Shown one piece after another: positions 24,339 through 31,759 of a stretch of 64,000 nucleotides of DNA (the first letter of the stretch is position 1; each line of letters begins with the position of its first letter). Made by a program: the position numbers and the translations under genes. The notes below the pieces were generated by a model, which did no database searches, was not told the DNA's origin, and worked only from the letters and a program-made list of their open reading frames with translations. The DNA comes from an uncultured Actinoplanes sp. (GTDB lineage: Bacteria > Actinomycetota > Actinomycetes > Mycobacteriales > Micromonosporaceae). The DNA lies in NCBI RefSeq assembly GCF_934643405.1, contig NZ_CAKUCL010000006.1, forward strand, positions 1-64,000, written 5' to 3'.

Positions 24339-24565
24339 GCGTTGTCTCCTTCGTCCGGGTATCCGAACACTTCGTCGAGGGGCACCCGGAAGATCCGGGC
24401 GATCTGGAACGCCACCTCGAGCGAGGGCGAGTACCGCCCCTGCTCGATGGCGATGACGGTCTGCCGGGTGATGCCGAGCCGCCGGGCCAGCTCGGCCTGG
24501 GTCATGTCGTCCGACGCCTGCCGAAGCACCCGGATCCGGTTGGTGATCCGGGTCGGCTTCACCAT
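24335..24565 (-). CDS. XRE-family helix-turn-helix regulator
   Basis: 76-residue Cro/CI-type DNA-binding protein that is almost entirely one HTH domain: ITNRIRVLRQASDDMTQAEL, then ARRLGITRQTVIAIEQGRYS as the recognition unit, then PSLEVAFQIARIFRVPLDEV. ATG at 24565 overlaps the end of the upstream membrane protein by 7 bp. Small regulators paired with a short membrane protein are widespread. The TGTCAAA inverted repeat upstream of the operon is its probable operator. Confidence 0.92.
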   Translation of the reverse strand: MVKPTRITNRIRVLRQASDDMTQAELARRLGITRQTVIAIEQGRYSPSLEVAFQIARIFRVPLDEVFGYPDEGDNA

Positions 24566-24969
24566 GCGTGCCGCCGGGGCAGCCCGTACCGATAGGCGAC
24601 GATCCTCGCGGTCGAGCCGAGGACCGCCGAGAGCACGAAGCCGAGGTAGAGCACGTTGGCGATCCACGACGAGCGCACCTCGAACAGCGCGAGGGCCAGC
24701 GCCACCACGCCGCCGGCGGTGATCGTGGAGCCGCCGACGTGGTCGCCGAAGCGCGCGATCTCGCGATCCCGCTCGTCCTTGGGCTCGCGCGGGCTCCGGA
24801 CGGTGAGGGCGATGTGCAGCACGATGCTGACGACGACGGCACCCCCGACGGACCAGAGCATCGCCGCGACGTAGGGGACGCCGCCGCCGAGGACCGCCGC
24901 GAGATAGCTCACGCAGGCCACGACACTGACCGGCCCGAGGACCCAGGCCCGTTTCTCTTCGCTGGTCAT
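24559..24969 (-). CDS. Small four-helix membrane protein
   Basis: 136-residue protein of unknown function with four hydrophobic segments: VLGPVSVVACVSYLAAVLGG, VAAMLWSVGGAVVVSIVLHI, STITAGGVVALALALFEV and WIANVLYLGFVLSAVLGSTA. The middle loop SPREPKDERDREIARFGDHV is charged and cytoplasmic and resembles loops in membrane proteins encoded with XRE regulators. First gene of the operon; ATG at 24969 preferred over the frame from 25008, which would run through the operator. It could sense or modulate the regulator at the membrane (inference). Confidence 0.75.
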   Translation of the reverse strand: MTSEEKRAWVLGPVSVVACVSYLAAVLGGGVPYVAAMLWSVGGAVVVSIVLHIALTVRSPREPKDERDREIARFGDHVGGSTITAGGVVALALALFEVRSSWIANVLYLGFVLSAVLGSTARIVAYRYGLPRRHAW

Positions 24970-24989
24970 GCGCTCACGGTAGAACCTCG

Positions 24990-25007
24990 TGTCAAAAATG
25001 TTTGACA
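24990..25007. promoter_or_regulatory. Probable XRE operator
   Basis: TGTCAAA-AATG-TTTGACA is a perfect 7-bp inverted repeat with a 4-nt spacer, 21 bp upstream of the operon start codon at 24969. It is AT-rich against a very GC-rich background, which makes chance unlikely. On the minus strand it contains TTGACA, so it may also hold the -35 box. Confidence 0.65.
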
Positions 25008-25335
25008 TCGGTCCCTCGCTCGCCGCTGTCGCCGCCCGCGGAAGTGGTTCCGGGGAGGGTTCGGGCGGCTTCCGTCAAGGCCGCCGCCGCGCTGTGCGAA
25101 CAGGGTGGTGTTCGCGCGCGCTGCGCCCACCTGCCGCCGTCCGCGAGGATGGCGATGAGCTGGTAACGCTCGGAGACTCCGATGTGGACGCCGACGGAAA
25201 GCAGACGACGCCGTCGCCGTCGTTCTCGTGCTCGACCACCGTTCGATCGATGTGCGTAAATCAGCTCGGGGTGCTCTGACCTACCGGCGAAGAAATTCAG
25301 CCGACCGATGACGGGTTCGCGGCTACGCTGCCCGG
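25008..25335. other. Intergenic stretch without a convincing gene
   Basis: About 330 bp between the XRE operon and the acetyltransferase. A frame on the plus strand reads 96 residues but begins inside the operator, has no ribosome-binding site and looks non-coding. It probably contains the promoter of the acetyltransferase gene. No repeat or RNA seen. Confidence 0.6.
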
Positions 25336-25875
25336 ATGTACAAGGTCGATCTGGGCGGCGGCGCCGAGCTGCGCCCGCTGGAGCCGTGGCAGGCGGACGA
25401 ATTCCTCGCGCACATGGACCGCGCCCGCGCGACCGTCGATCCCTGGATCCCGTGGGCGAGCGTCAGCACCGACCTGGACTCGGCCCGCCGGACCCTGCAG
25501 CGGTACGCCGACAAGCAGGCCCGCGACGAGGGCCGCATCTACGGCATCTGGCTCGACGGCGTGCTCGTCGGCGGCACCATGTTCGTCGGCTTCGACGTCG
25601 CTTCCGGCAACTGCGAGGTCGGCTGCTGGCTGGAACCGGCGGCGACCGGCCGTGGCCTGATCACCGCGGCGGTCCGGCTGCTCATCGACTGGGCGCTGGT
25701 CACCCGCGGCCTGCACCGCGTCGAGTGGCACTGCCGCACGGACAACGTGGCGAGCTCCAATGTGGCCCGTCGGCTCGGCATGACCCGGGACGGCACGATG
25801 CGCCAGTCGTACCCGTGGAAGGGCGTCCGGCACGACACCGAGATCTGGGCCGTCCTCGCGCCGGAGTGGAAGTGA
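25336..25875 (+). CDS. RimJ/RimL-type GNAT acetyltransferase
   Basis: 179-residue acetyl-CoA-dependent N-acetyltransferase of the RimJ/RimL group, which modifies N-termini of ribosomal proteins or small amines. The acetyl-CoA loop is GCWLEPAATGRGLITAAVRL (Q/RxxGxG/A type), followed by GLHRVEWHCRTDNVASSNVA and RRLGMTRDGTMRQSYPW, the diagnostic Asn-xx-Ser-xx-Val/Ala block. C-terminal DTEIWAVLAPEW is also typical. Single gene with no obvious partner. Confidence 0.9.
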   Translation: MYKVDLGGGAELRPLEPWQADEFLAHMDRARATVDPWIPWASVSTDLDSARRTLQRYADKQARDEGRIYGIWLDGVLVGGTMFVGFDVASGNCEVGCWLEPAATGRGLITAAVRLLIDWALVTRGLHRVEWHCRTDNVASSNVARRLGMTRDGTMRQSYPWKGVRHDTEIWAVLAPEWK

Positions 25876-26281
25876 CGGTGAGGTGCCGGGCATGACTCCC
25901 GCGCGGCATTAGGCGATCGGCGAAGCACCGAGCCGACGACGCCACGCCACCGGCGTGGGGAGTTACCGTGCTGTCCGCACGCTCTGGCCTCGATCACCCT
26001 GCGCGCCAAGGCCCGGCTGTGCGGTCTGCTGGCCGTGATCGTGGTCGCCGGCACCTCCACCGGCATCGCCCACCGCGCCCTTCTCGTGGTCGCCTACCCG
26101 ACCGCGGACGACGTGGTCGCCCCCGCCGAGTGCACCGAGGCCGGCACGTGGGTCACCTAGGCCGACAACGCCGGGTACGCGGCCGGGCGACCCTGGCCGG
26201 CACGATCGTCGACGGGGCGCGCACCGGCCCGGCGTTCCTGGCCGGCGCCGCGCTGCCGGGCGTGACCGCTTTAATGAGCGC
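25876..26281 (+). pseudogene. Possible decayed gene upstream of cbiZ
   Basis: No intact gene. Two stretches read like protein in different frames: LRAKARLCGLLAVIVVAGTS plus GIAHRALLVVAYPTADDVVA (about 25990-26157, ended by TAG) and ATLAGTIVDGARTGPAFLAG plus AALPGVTAL (about 26190-26272). One or more frameshifts could have split a small membrane protein, but the parent family is not recognised. GCGTGGGGAGTTAC at 25953-25966 equals, in reverse orientation, the right arm of a unit in the 48.5-kb palindromic array. Confidence 0.3.
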
Positions 26282-26995
26282 GTGCTCTCCGAACCGCAGC
26301 TGACCCACCGCATCGAGGACGACCGCCAGGTGCCACTGCTCGTGTGGCGCCTGGCGGCGCCGGCGCTGGCGATCTCGTCGGCCGTGCTGGGCGGTGGCAT
26401 CGGCCCCTGCGCCTGGATGGTCAACGCGACCGTCCCGATGTCCTACGACCGCCCCGATCCGGCCGCCCACCTCGCCGAGATCGCGGCCGGCCTCGACCTG
26501 CGCGGTCCCGGCGTGGGCCTGATGACCGGCGTGGACGTCGCCGACGTGGTCTCGGCGGAGCAGGACGGCGTCCGCCTGTGGGCGACGGTAGGCCTGGGCG
26601 CTCCCATCCAGGCCGCCCCCGCATCGTGCGGGGATTCCCGCCACCAGGGGCGGCCGGAATCCCCGCACGAGGGTGGGCACGTGGGGACGATCAACGTGGT
26701 GGCGTGGGTGCCGGAGCGGCTCAGCGCGGCAGCGCTGGTCAACGCGGTCGCCACGATCACCGAGGCGAAGACGCAGGCCGTACGGGATCTGGGACTCGCC
26801 GCCACCGGGACGGCCACCGACGCGGTCTGTGTGGTCTGCCCGCCCAGCGGGCCGGTCGCCGAGTACGGCGGGCCGCGGTCGCGGTGGGGCGAGCCGCTGG
26901 CCCGGGCCACCCACCGGGCGGTGCTGGCCGGCGGCGAGGTCAATCTCTCCGGCATCCAGTCGTGGTCGGAGCGCGCCGGGCTCAGTGGTAGGTGA
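26282..26995 (+). CDS. cbiZ: Adenosylcobinamide amidohydrolase CbiZ
   Basis: Cleaves the aminopropanol side chain from (pseudo)cobinamides so that they can be reused for cobalamin synthesis. Family blocks: SSAVLGGGIGPCAWMVNATV, SYDRPDPAAHLAEIAAGL, GPGVGLMTGVDV, VRLWATVGLG, GTINVVAWVPERLS, ALVNAVATITEAKTQAVRDL, ATGTATDAVCVVCP and YGGPRSRWGEPLARATHRAV. Residues about 113-133 (SCGDSRHQGRPESPHEG region) are extra and are encoded by a perfect palindromic repeat, in frame. GTG start at 26282; 237 residues against about 220 for relatives. Ends 14 bp inside the convergent DUF1684 gene. No other cobalamin gene is nearby. Confidence 0.9.
   Translation: MLSEPQLTHRIEDDRQVPLLVWRLAAPALAISSAVLGGGIGPCAWMVNATVPMSYDRPDPAAHLAEIAAGLDLRGPGVGLMTGVDVADVVSAEQDGVRLWATVGLGAPIQAAPASCGDSRHQGRPESPHEGGHVGTINVVAWVPERLSAAALVNAVATITEAKTQAVRDLGLAATGTATDAVCVVCPPSGPVAEYGGPRSRWGEPLARATHRAVLAGGEVNLSGIQSWSERAGLSGR
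26624..26670. repeat. Palindromic repeat inserted in cbiZ
   Basis: Left arm TCGTGCGGGGATTCC (26624-26638) is the exact reverse complement of GGAATCCCCGCACGA (26656-26670), and an inner CGCC/GGCG pair flanks the ACCA loop. The spacing between GGGGA and TCCCC is 25 nt, exactly as in units of the arrays at 48.5 and 57.4 kb, and the inner CCGCC-N4-GGGGCGG core is the same. It is therefore a third locus of the same repeat family, here tolerated as an in-frame loop of a coding sequence. Confidence 0.8.
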
Positions 26996-27566
26996 GCTCC
27001 CCGGCCTCGATCGGCGCGGCCACCTGGTTCTCCGGCGGGGCCAGCGGGCAGAGCCACGCGTCGTCGTACGCGCAGGAGGGGTTGTAGAGGTAGTTGAAGT
27101 CGAGCCGCACGCGCCCGTCCCCGAGCGGCACGACCCCCCGGCCGTGCGTGCCCTTCACCGTGTCGGTCAGGTAGCGGCCCCCGCCGTACGAACCCTTGCC
27201 CGCCGTCCCGTCGCGCACCGGCAGGAACAGACCGCCGCCGTAGGCGCTGATCCACCAGAGCGACAACTCCCCGTACGGCGTTTCCAGGATCCCGGCCCGC
27301 CGGTAGTGCACGACGCCGTCCTCGCCGCCGGTGTCGATGTCGATCTCGCCGTCCGCCGGGCGCAACGTCACCTCGGCGATCGCCTCGTCGTTCGGCGGGA
27401 AGTACCGCAGGCCGGTGAACGCGGCCCGCTCGGCGGCCGGGATGGCGGACTGCGGGTGGGTGCCGAACAGCACGTCACGCCGGGCACGGAACTCCTTGAG
27501 GCCGGTGTCCTCGAGGTACATCCGGGCGACGGCGGCGCGGTAGTCGGTCAGCTCGAGTGCGTCCAT
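26982..27566 (-). CDS. DUF1684 family protein
   Basis: 194-residue cytoplasmic protein of the widespread DUF1684 family, function unknown. Recognisable by an acidic/aromatic N-terminus with RARRDVLFGTHPQSAI, then YFPPNDEAIAEVTL, the GGGRYL block (here YGGGRYLTDTVKG) and the diagnostic LDFNYLYNPSCAYDDAWLCP with the near-C-terminal cysteines, and NQVAAPIEAGEL at the end. ATG at 27566. Convergent with cbiZ (14 bp overlap), and 26 bp from the modC stop on the same strand, so it may be read through from the molybdate operon. Confidence 0.88.
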   Translation of the reverse strand: MDALELTDYRAAVARMYLEDTGLKEFRARRDVLFGTHPQSAIPAAERAAFTGLRYFPPNDEAIAEVTLRPADGEIDIDTGGEDGVVHYRRAGILETPYGELSLWWISAYGGGLFLPVRDGTAGKGSYGGGRYLTDTVKGTHGRGVVPLGDGRVRLDFNYLYNPSCAYDDAWLCPLAPPENQVAAPIEAGELTYH

Positions 27567-27592
27567 GACGAAGACGCTAGCCGCGGAACGGA

Positions 27593-28627
27593 TCAGGCGG
27601 GGTAGGCAGTGGCCTCCGTCGCTTTCAGCGACGCCCAGAGCACGCGTCCCGGTTCCAGGCCGAGCTGCACCGCGGCGGCCGGGGTGACGTCGGCCGCGAC
27701 CGGCAGCGGGCCGGCCAGCTCGACCCGTAGCGCGTCGCCGTGCCGGGCCACCGCCGTGACCGTCGCCTGCCAGGTGTTGCGCGGGCTGCCCGACGGCCGG
27801 GTGGCGTACAACGCGACCGCGGACGGCGGGAACGCCACGAACACGTCCCCGTCCACCGGGCTCGCGGTGACCAGCACGAACCCGTCCGGCAGCGTCACCG
27901 ACGTGCCGGTGGCGCGCCCCCGGTACAGGTTCAGGCCGACCAGGCGGGCCACGTAGTCGGTCCGCGGCCGGGCGGTGATCGTCGCGGCGTCGCCGGTCTG
28001 CACGATCCGGCCGTCCTCGATGATCACCAGCCGGTCGGCCAGCATCAGCGCGTCCAGCGGGTCGTGGGTGACCAGCACGGTCGCGCCGGCGAACGACGAC
28101 AGGTGACCGCGCAACCGGGCCCGGGTGTCCAGCCGGGTGCGGGCGTCGAGCGCGGCCAGCGGCTCGTCCAGCAGCAGCAGTTTCGGCTCGGCGGCCAGCG
28201 CCCGGGCAAGGGCCACCCGCTGGGCCTGGCCGCCGGACAGCTGGCGCGGCTTCTTCCGTACATGATCCGCAAGCCCGACCCGGTCGAGCCAGGACCGAGC
28301 CTGTTCCCGGGCCTGCCGGCGCGGGACGTGCCGGCAGCGCGGGCCGAACGCGACGTTGTCCAGCGCGGTGAGATGCGGGAACAGCAGATAGTCCTGGAAC
28401 ACCACGCCGATGCGGCGCCGCTCGGGCGGCTCGTCGTCGAGCCGGGCGCCGTCCAGCGTGACGTGCCCGTCGGCGAGCGGGACCAGCCCGGCCAGCGCCC
28501 GCAACGCGGTGGTCTTGCCCGCACCGTTCGGCCCGAGCAGCGCCACCACCTCGCCGGGCTGGGCGGTCAGCGTGACGTCGAGGGTGAATCCCACCCGCCG
28601 CACCACGATCCGCGCGTCCAGGCTCAT
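27593..28627 (-). CDS. modC: Molybdate ABC transporter ATPase ModC
   Basis: ATPase of the ModABC molybdate importer. Walker A GPNGAGKTT, Q-loop VVFQDYLLFPHLTA, signature LSGGQAQRVALARAL, Walker B LLLLDEPLAALD and switch His VLVTHDPLDAL are complete in residues 1-230. The C-terminal ~110 residues form a TOBE/Mop domain (about 275-340) that binds molybdate or regulates transport. 344 residues, usual length. ATG at 28627 overlaps the modB stop by ATGA. Confidence 0.94.
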   Translation of the reverse strand: MSLDARIVVRRVGFTLDVTLTAQPGEVVALLGPNGAGKTTALRALAGLVPLADGHVTLDGARLDDEPPERRRIGVVFQDYLLFPHLTALDNVAFGPRCRHVPRRQAREQARSWLDRVGLADHVRKKPRQLSGGQAQRVALARALAAEPKLLLLDEPLAALDARTRLDTRARLRGHLSSFAGATVLVTHDPLDALMLADRLVIIEDGRIVQTGDAATITARPRTDYVARLVGLNLYRGRATGTSVTLPDGFVLVTASPVDGDVFVAFPPSAVALYATRPSGSPRNTWQATVTAVARHGDALRVELAGPLPVAADVTPAAAVQLGLEPGRVLWASLKATEATAYPA

Positions 28628-29412
28628 GGCGACACCCACCTGTCCCGCAGCGCCGCCAGGATCGCCACCGACACCACGAGCAGCACCAGGCTGAGCACGA
28701 TGGCGGCGTCCACGTCCTGCTCCAGGGCGAGATAGACGGCGAGAGGCATGGTTTGCGTACGGCCGGGGAAGTTGCCGGCAAACGTGATCGTCGCCCCGAA
28801 CTCACCCAGCGCCCGCGCCCAGCAGAGCACCGCACCGGCCGCCACGCCGGGCCCGATCAGCGGCAACGTGACCCGCCGGAACGCGGTCCACCGGGTCGCG
28901 CCCAACGTGGCCGCCGCCTCCTCGTACCGGGGGTCCGCCCCGCGCAACGCCCCCTCCACGCTGATCACCAGGAACGGCATCGCCACGAACGCCTCGGCGA
29001 GCACCACCCCGGCCGTGGTGAACGGCAGTGTCACCCCGAACGCCGAGTCGAGCCACTCGCCGACCAGCCCCCGCCGGCCGAACACCAGCAGCAGCGCGAC
29101 GCCACCGACCACCGGCGGCAGCACCAGCGGCACGGTGACCAGCGCGCGCACGAACCGCCGGCCGGGGAACTCGACGCGCGCCAGCAGCCAGGCCAGCGGC
29201 ACCCCGAGGACCAGGCAGACCACGGTGGCGAGGGTCGCCGTCAGCAACGACAGGCGCAACGCGGCCAGGATGCCCGGCTCGGTCAGCCGCTGCGGCAGGG
29301 TCGGCCACGGCGCCCGGATCAGCAGGCCGGCCAGCGGGAGCACGAGAAAGGCCAGCCCGGCGATCGCGGGGATCGCCAGGGCCGGTGGGATCTTTCCGGA
29401 CGGGCGTCTCAG
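28624..29412 (-). CDS. modB: Molybdate ABC transporter permease ModB
   Basis: 262-residue inner-membrane permease with five or six spans. The coupling motif lies in EEAAATLGATRWTAFRRVTL and PLIGPGVAAGAVLCWARALG, and EFGATITFAGNFPGRTQTMP is characteristic of molybdate permeases. There is no ATG, GTG or TTG in frame before the first membrane helix. The CTG at 29412-29410 overlaps the modA stop as CTGA, in the same geometry as the ATGA overlaps of this genome, and gives the normal length, so a CTG start is proposed. The next standard start would be a GTG inside helix 1. Confidence 0.9.
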   Translation of the reverse strand: MRRPSGKIPPALAIPAIAGLAFLVLPLAGLLIRAPWPTLPQRLTEPGILAALRLSLLTATLATVVCLVLGVPLAWLLARVEFPGRRFVRALVTVPLVLPPVVGGVALLLVFGRRGLVGEWLDSAFGVTLPFTTAGVVLAEAFVAMPFLVISVEGALRGADPRYEEAAATLGATRWTAFRRVTLPLIGPGVAAGAVLCWARALGEFGATITFAGNFPGRTQTMPLAVYLALEQDVDAAIVLSLVLLVVSVAILAALRDRWVSP

Positions 29413-30185
29413 GGCTTCTGAAACCCTGCGTCGGTGAGCACCGTCAGGGCGGGTCCACCGCGCACGAACGCGACGAACGCGGCCGCGGCCGCCGGGTTGC
29501 CCGCGTTCTTCAGCGCGACGATGAGGTAGTCGTTGACCGCGCCGGCCGACTCGGGGAACTCGATGCCCTCGACGTCGCCGGCCGCCGCCCTCGTGTCGGT
29601 GCGGTAGACCAGGGCCGCGTCCACCTCGCCCAGCCGCACCTTGGACAGGGCCGCCTTGACGTCCTGCTCCTGGGTCACCGGGGTGAGCCGGACATTCGCC
29701 GCGGCCAGGGCCTTCTTCGCGGCCGCGCCGCACGGCACCTGCTCGGCGCAGAGCGCGACCTTGACGCCCGGCCGGGTGAGATCGGCCAGGGTCCGGACGC
29801 CGCCCGGGTTGCCCGTGGGCACGGCGATGACCAGCTGGTTCCGCACGAAGACCACGGGCTCGCCGTCGGCCTCGCCGGCGTCGGTCACGGCCTTCATGGT
29901 GGCCGGGCTGGCGGCGGCGAACACGTCGGCGGGCGCGCCCGCGGTGATCTGCTGGGCCAGGCCGGAGCTTCCCCCGTACGAGAAGGTCACCTCCACGCCG
30001 GGGTGGCCGGCCTCGAAGTCGTGGCCGATCCGGTCGAACGACCCGGTGAGCGACGCCGCCGCCAGGACGGTCAGCCTCCCGGAGATTCCCTGCCCGGCTG
30101 CCTCCGGTGCGCCGCCTCGGTCATCGCCGCAGGCCGCGGTCGCCACCACGGCGGCGATCGCCAGACCGGCCACGACCTTGTTCAT
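29409..30185 (-). CDS. modA: Molybdate-binding lipoprotein ModA
   Basis: 258-residue periplasmic-type binding protein anchored by lipid. Lipobox VATAAC with C19 follows a short hydrophobic signal. Binding-cleft motifs of ModA are visible: LTVLAAASLTGSFDRIG, SYGGSSGLAQQITAGAPADV, the domain linker after EPVVFVRNQLVIAVP, and DAALVYRTDTRAA. Ligands are expected to be the conserved Ser residues in AAASLT and GGSSGL. The start ATG shares one base with the upstream regulator stop (TGATG), so translation is coupled. Confidence 0.95.
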   Translation of the reverse strand: MNKVVAGLAIAAVVATAACGDDRGGAPEAAGQGISGRLTVLAAASLTGSFDRIGHDFEAGHPGVEVTFSYGGSSGLAQQITAGAPADVFAAASPATMKAVTDAGEADGEPVVFVRNQLVIAVPTGNPGGVRTLADLTRPGVKVALCAEQVPCGAAAKKALAAANVRLTPVTQEQDVKAALSKVRLGEVDAALVYRTDTRAAAGDVEGIEFPESAGAVNDYLIVALKNAGNPAAAAAFVAFVRGGPALTVLTDAGFQKP

Positions 30186-30580
30186 CAGTCGTCCCCTCGC
30201 TCCACCACGACGGTGGTCGACTTGATCACGGCGATGGCGGTGGACCCGACCTCCAGTCCCAGCTCGCCGACCGCCTCGCTGCTCATCAGCGAGACCACCC
30301 GGAACGGGCCGGCCTGGATGTCGACCTGCGCCATCACGGCGTCGCGGGTGATCGCGGTGACGATGCCGCGCAGGCGATTGCGGGCCGACGAGCGGCGGGA
30401 GCCGGGATCCGGCTCGTCGGCCAGCGACCGGGCGAACCCGGCGAGGTCGGCGCCCCCGATCGTGCGATGCCCGTGATCGTCGCGCGCGGCCGCCAGCCGG
30501 CCCGCGTCGATCCAGCGGCGCACGGTGTCCACGCTGACCCCGAGCAGCTCCGCCGCCTCGCCCATGCGGTACGTCGTCAC
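30185..30580 (-). CDS. HTH-Mop (TOBE) molybdate-responsive regulator
   Basis: 131-residue protein with a MerR/excisionase-like helix-turn-helix at residues 2-50 (YRMGEAAELLGVSVDTVRRW, AGRLAAARDDHGHRTIGGAD), then a linker and a single Mop/TOBE domain at 68-131 (RNRLRGIVTAITRDAVMAQV, then VVSLMSSEAVGELGLEVG and AIAVIKSTTVVVE). Mop domains bind molybdate, so this is likely a compact ModE-like repressor of the operon it heads. GTG start at 30580; ATG five codons later is an alternative. Confidence 0.88.
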   Translation of the reverse strand: MTTYRMGEAAELLGVSVDTVRRWIDAGRLAAARDDHGHRTIGGADLAGFARSLADEPDPGSRRSSARNRLRGIVTAITRDAVMAQVDIQAGPFRVVSLMSSEAVGELGLEVGSTAIAVIKSTTVVVERGDD

Positions 30581-30680
30581 GATCTCACCCTAGGGCCGCA
30601 GCTGCCACGAATGGCATGTGTTCTGCCTCGCAGCTGCGCACCCGTTGCCCTTTCCGGGCTCGCACCGGCATGCTGGGGAG

Positions 30681-31652
30681 GTGCCGGACCGGACAGCGGA
30701 GGTCACCTCGTTTCTCGTCGAGGTGCTCGCGCCGCATGCCCCGCTCACGGTGATCGTGGACGGGGGCGACCACGGCGCGGCCGCGGCTTTCGCCGCCCGG
30801 CTGGCCGCCGCGTTCCCGCCGTCGGCCCGGGCCTGGGCGGTGGACGCCGTGGTCGGCCTGACCGGTTTCCCCGGCGGCGCCCGCGACTCGGCGCTCGACG
30901 TGCTGGAACCGGCCGCCGATCACGTGATCGTCCACCTGCGCACCGGTCCGCGCGGCCGGCTCGGCGAGGGGGAGAGGCGCGCCCAGGTGGTGATCGACCA
31001 CCAGGATCCCCGATGGCCGGTGATCCGGCACGTGCATCCGCGGCTCGCCGCGCCCGAGCAGTGGTACCTGGCCGAGAGCCGCGCGTTCTTCGAGATCCGT
31101 GCCGAGGCCTGGGACGACAAATTCGGCGAGGACCTTCCCGCGTACGGTCGTGCCGTCGAGGCGGCTGGACTGTCGCCCGGCGAGACGGTGATCGACGTCG
31201 GCTGCGGCACCGGACGCGCGCTCCCGGTGCTGGCCGCGGCGGCCGCACCGGGCGGCCGGGTGATCGGCCTGGACCTGACCCCGCGCATGCTGGCGGAGGC
31301 CCGCCGCAAGGGCCGCGACGCCGCCGCGACCCTGCTCATGGGCGACGCCCACCACCTGCCGATCGCCGGCTCGGTGGCGGACGTGGTCTTCGCGGCCGGC
31401 CTGCTCCAGCACCTGCCCGACGCGGCCGCGGGCCTGGCCGAGCTGGCTCGGATCGCCCGCGCCGGCGCCCGCCTGGTCCTGTTCCACCCGTCCGGCCGGG
31501 CGGCGCTGGCGGCCCGCCACGGCCGCACCCTCGGCGCCGGCGAGCCGCTGAACCGTCCGATCCTGGCGGACCTGCTGGCCGGCGCCGGTTGGCAGATGAC
31601 CCACTACGAGGACCCGGACGACCACTTCCTCGCCCTGGCCGTCCGCCGCTGA
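30681..31652 (+). CDS. SAM-dependent methyltransferase with extra N-terminal domain
   Basis: About 323 residues. The C-terminal half (about residues 125-323) is a class I methyltransferase: VIDVGCGTGRALPVLAA (motif I), VIGLDLTPRMLAEARRKG (motif II), LLMGDAHHLPIAGSVADVVF (motifs III-IV), GLLQHLPDAAAGLAELARIA. The first ~110 residues read VTSFLVEVLAPHAPLTVIVD, GGDHGAAAAFAARLAAAF and resemble a uridine-kinase-like P-loop domain in which the GxxGxGK[ST] loop has been lost. GTG at 30681 directly follows GGGGAG, too close for normal spacing; a frame from 30618 exists but looks atypical. Acceptor unknown. Confidence 0.82.
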   Translation: MPDRTAEVTSFLVEVLAPHAPLTVIVDGGDHGAAAAFAARLAAAFPPSARAWAVDAVVGLTGFPGGARDSALDVLEPAADHVIVHLRTGPRGRLGEGERRAQVVIDHQDPRWPVIRHVHPRLAAPEQWYLAESRAFFEIRAEAWDDKFGEDLPAYGRAVEAAGLSPGETVIDVGCGTGRALPVLAAAAAPGGRVIGLDLTPRMLAEARRKGRDAAATLLMGDAHHLPIAGSVADVVFAAGLLQHLPDAAAGLAELARIARAGARLVLFHPSGRAALAARHGRTLGAGEPLNRPILADLLAGAGWQMTHYEDPDDHFLALAVRR

Positions 31653-31759
31653 CAGACCCCGCGTCTCAGCTGTTCTTGCGGGCGGCCCTTCGGCGCGAGG
31701 GAGGTTGCCGCCCAATGCCCGCACCGCCCCGGAGGACCAGCGCGTTCGACGGTTGGCGG

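Noticed and set aside
24989..25279. 96-codon plus-strand gene
   Set aside because: Begins inside the operator, lacks a ribosome-binding site and has no plausible fold.
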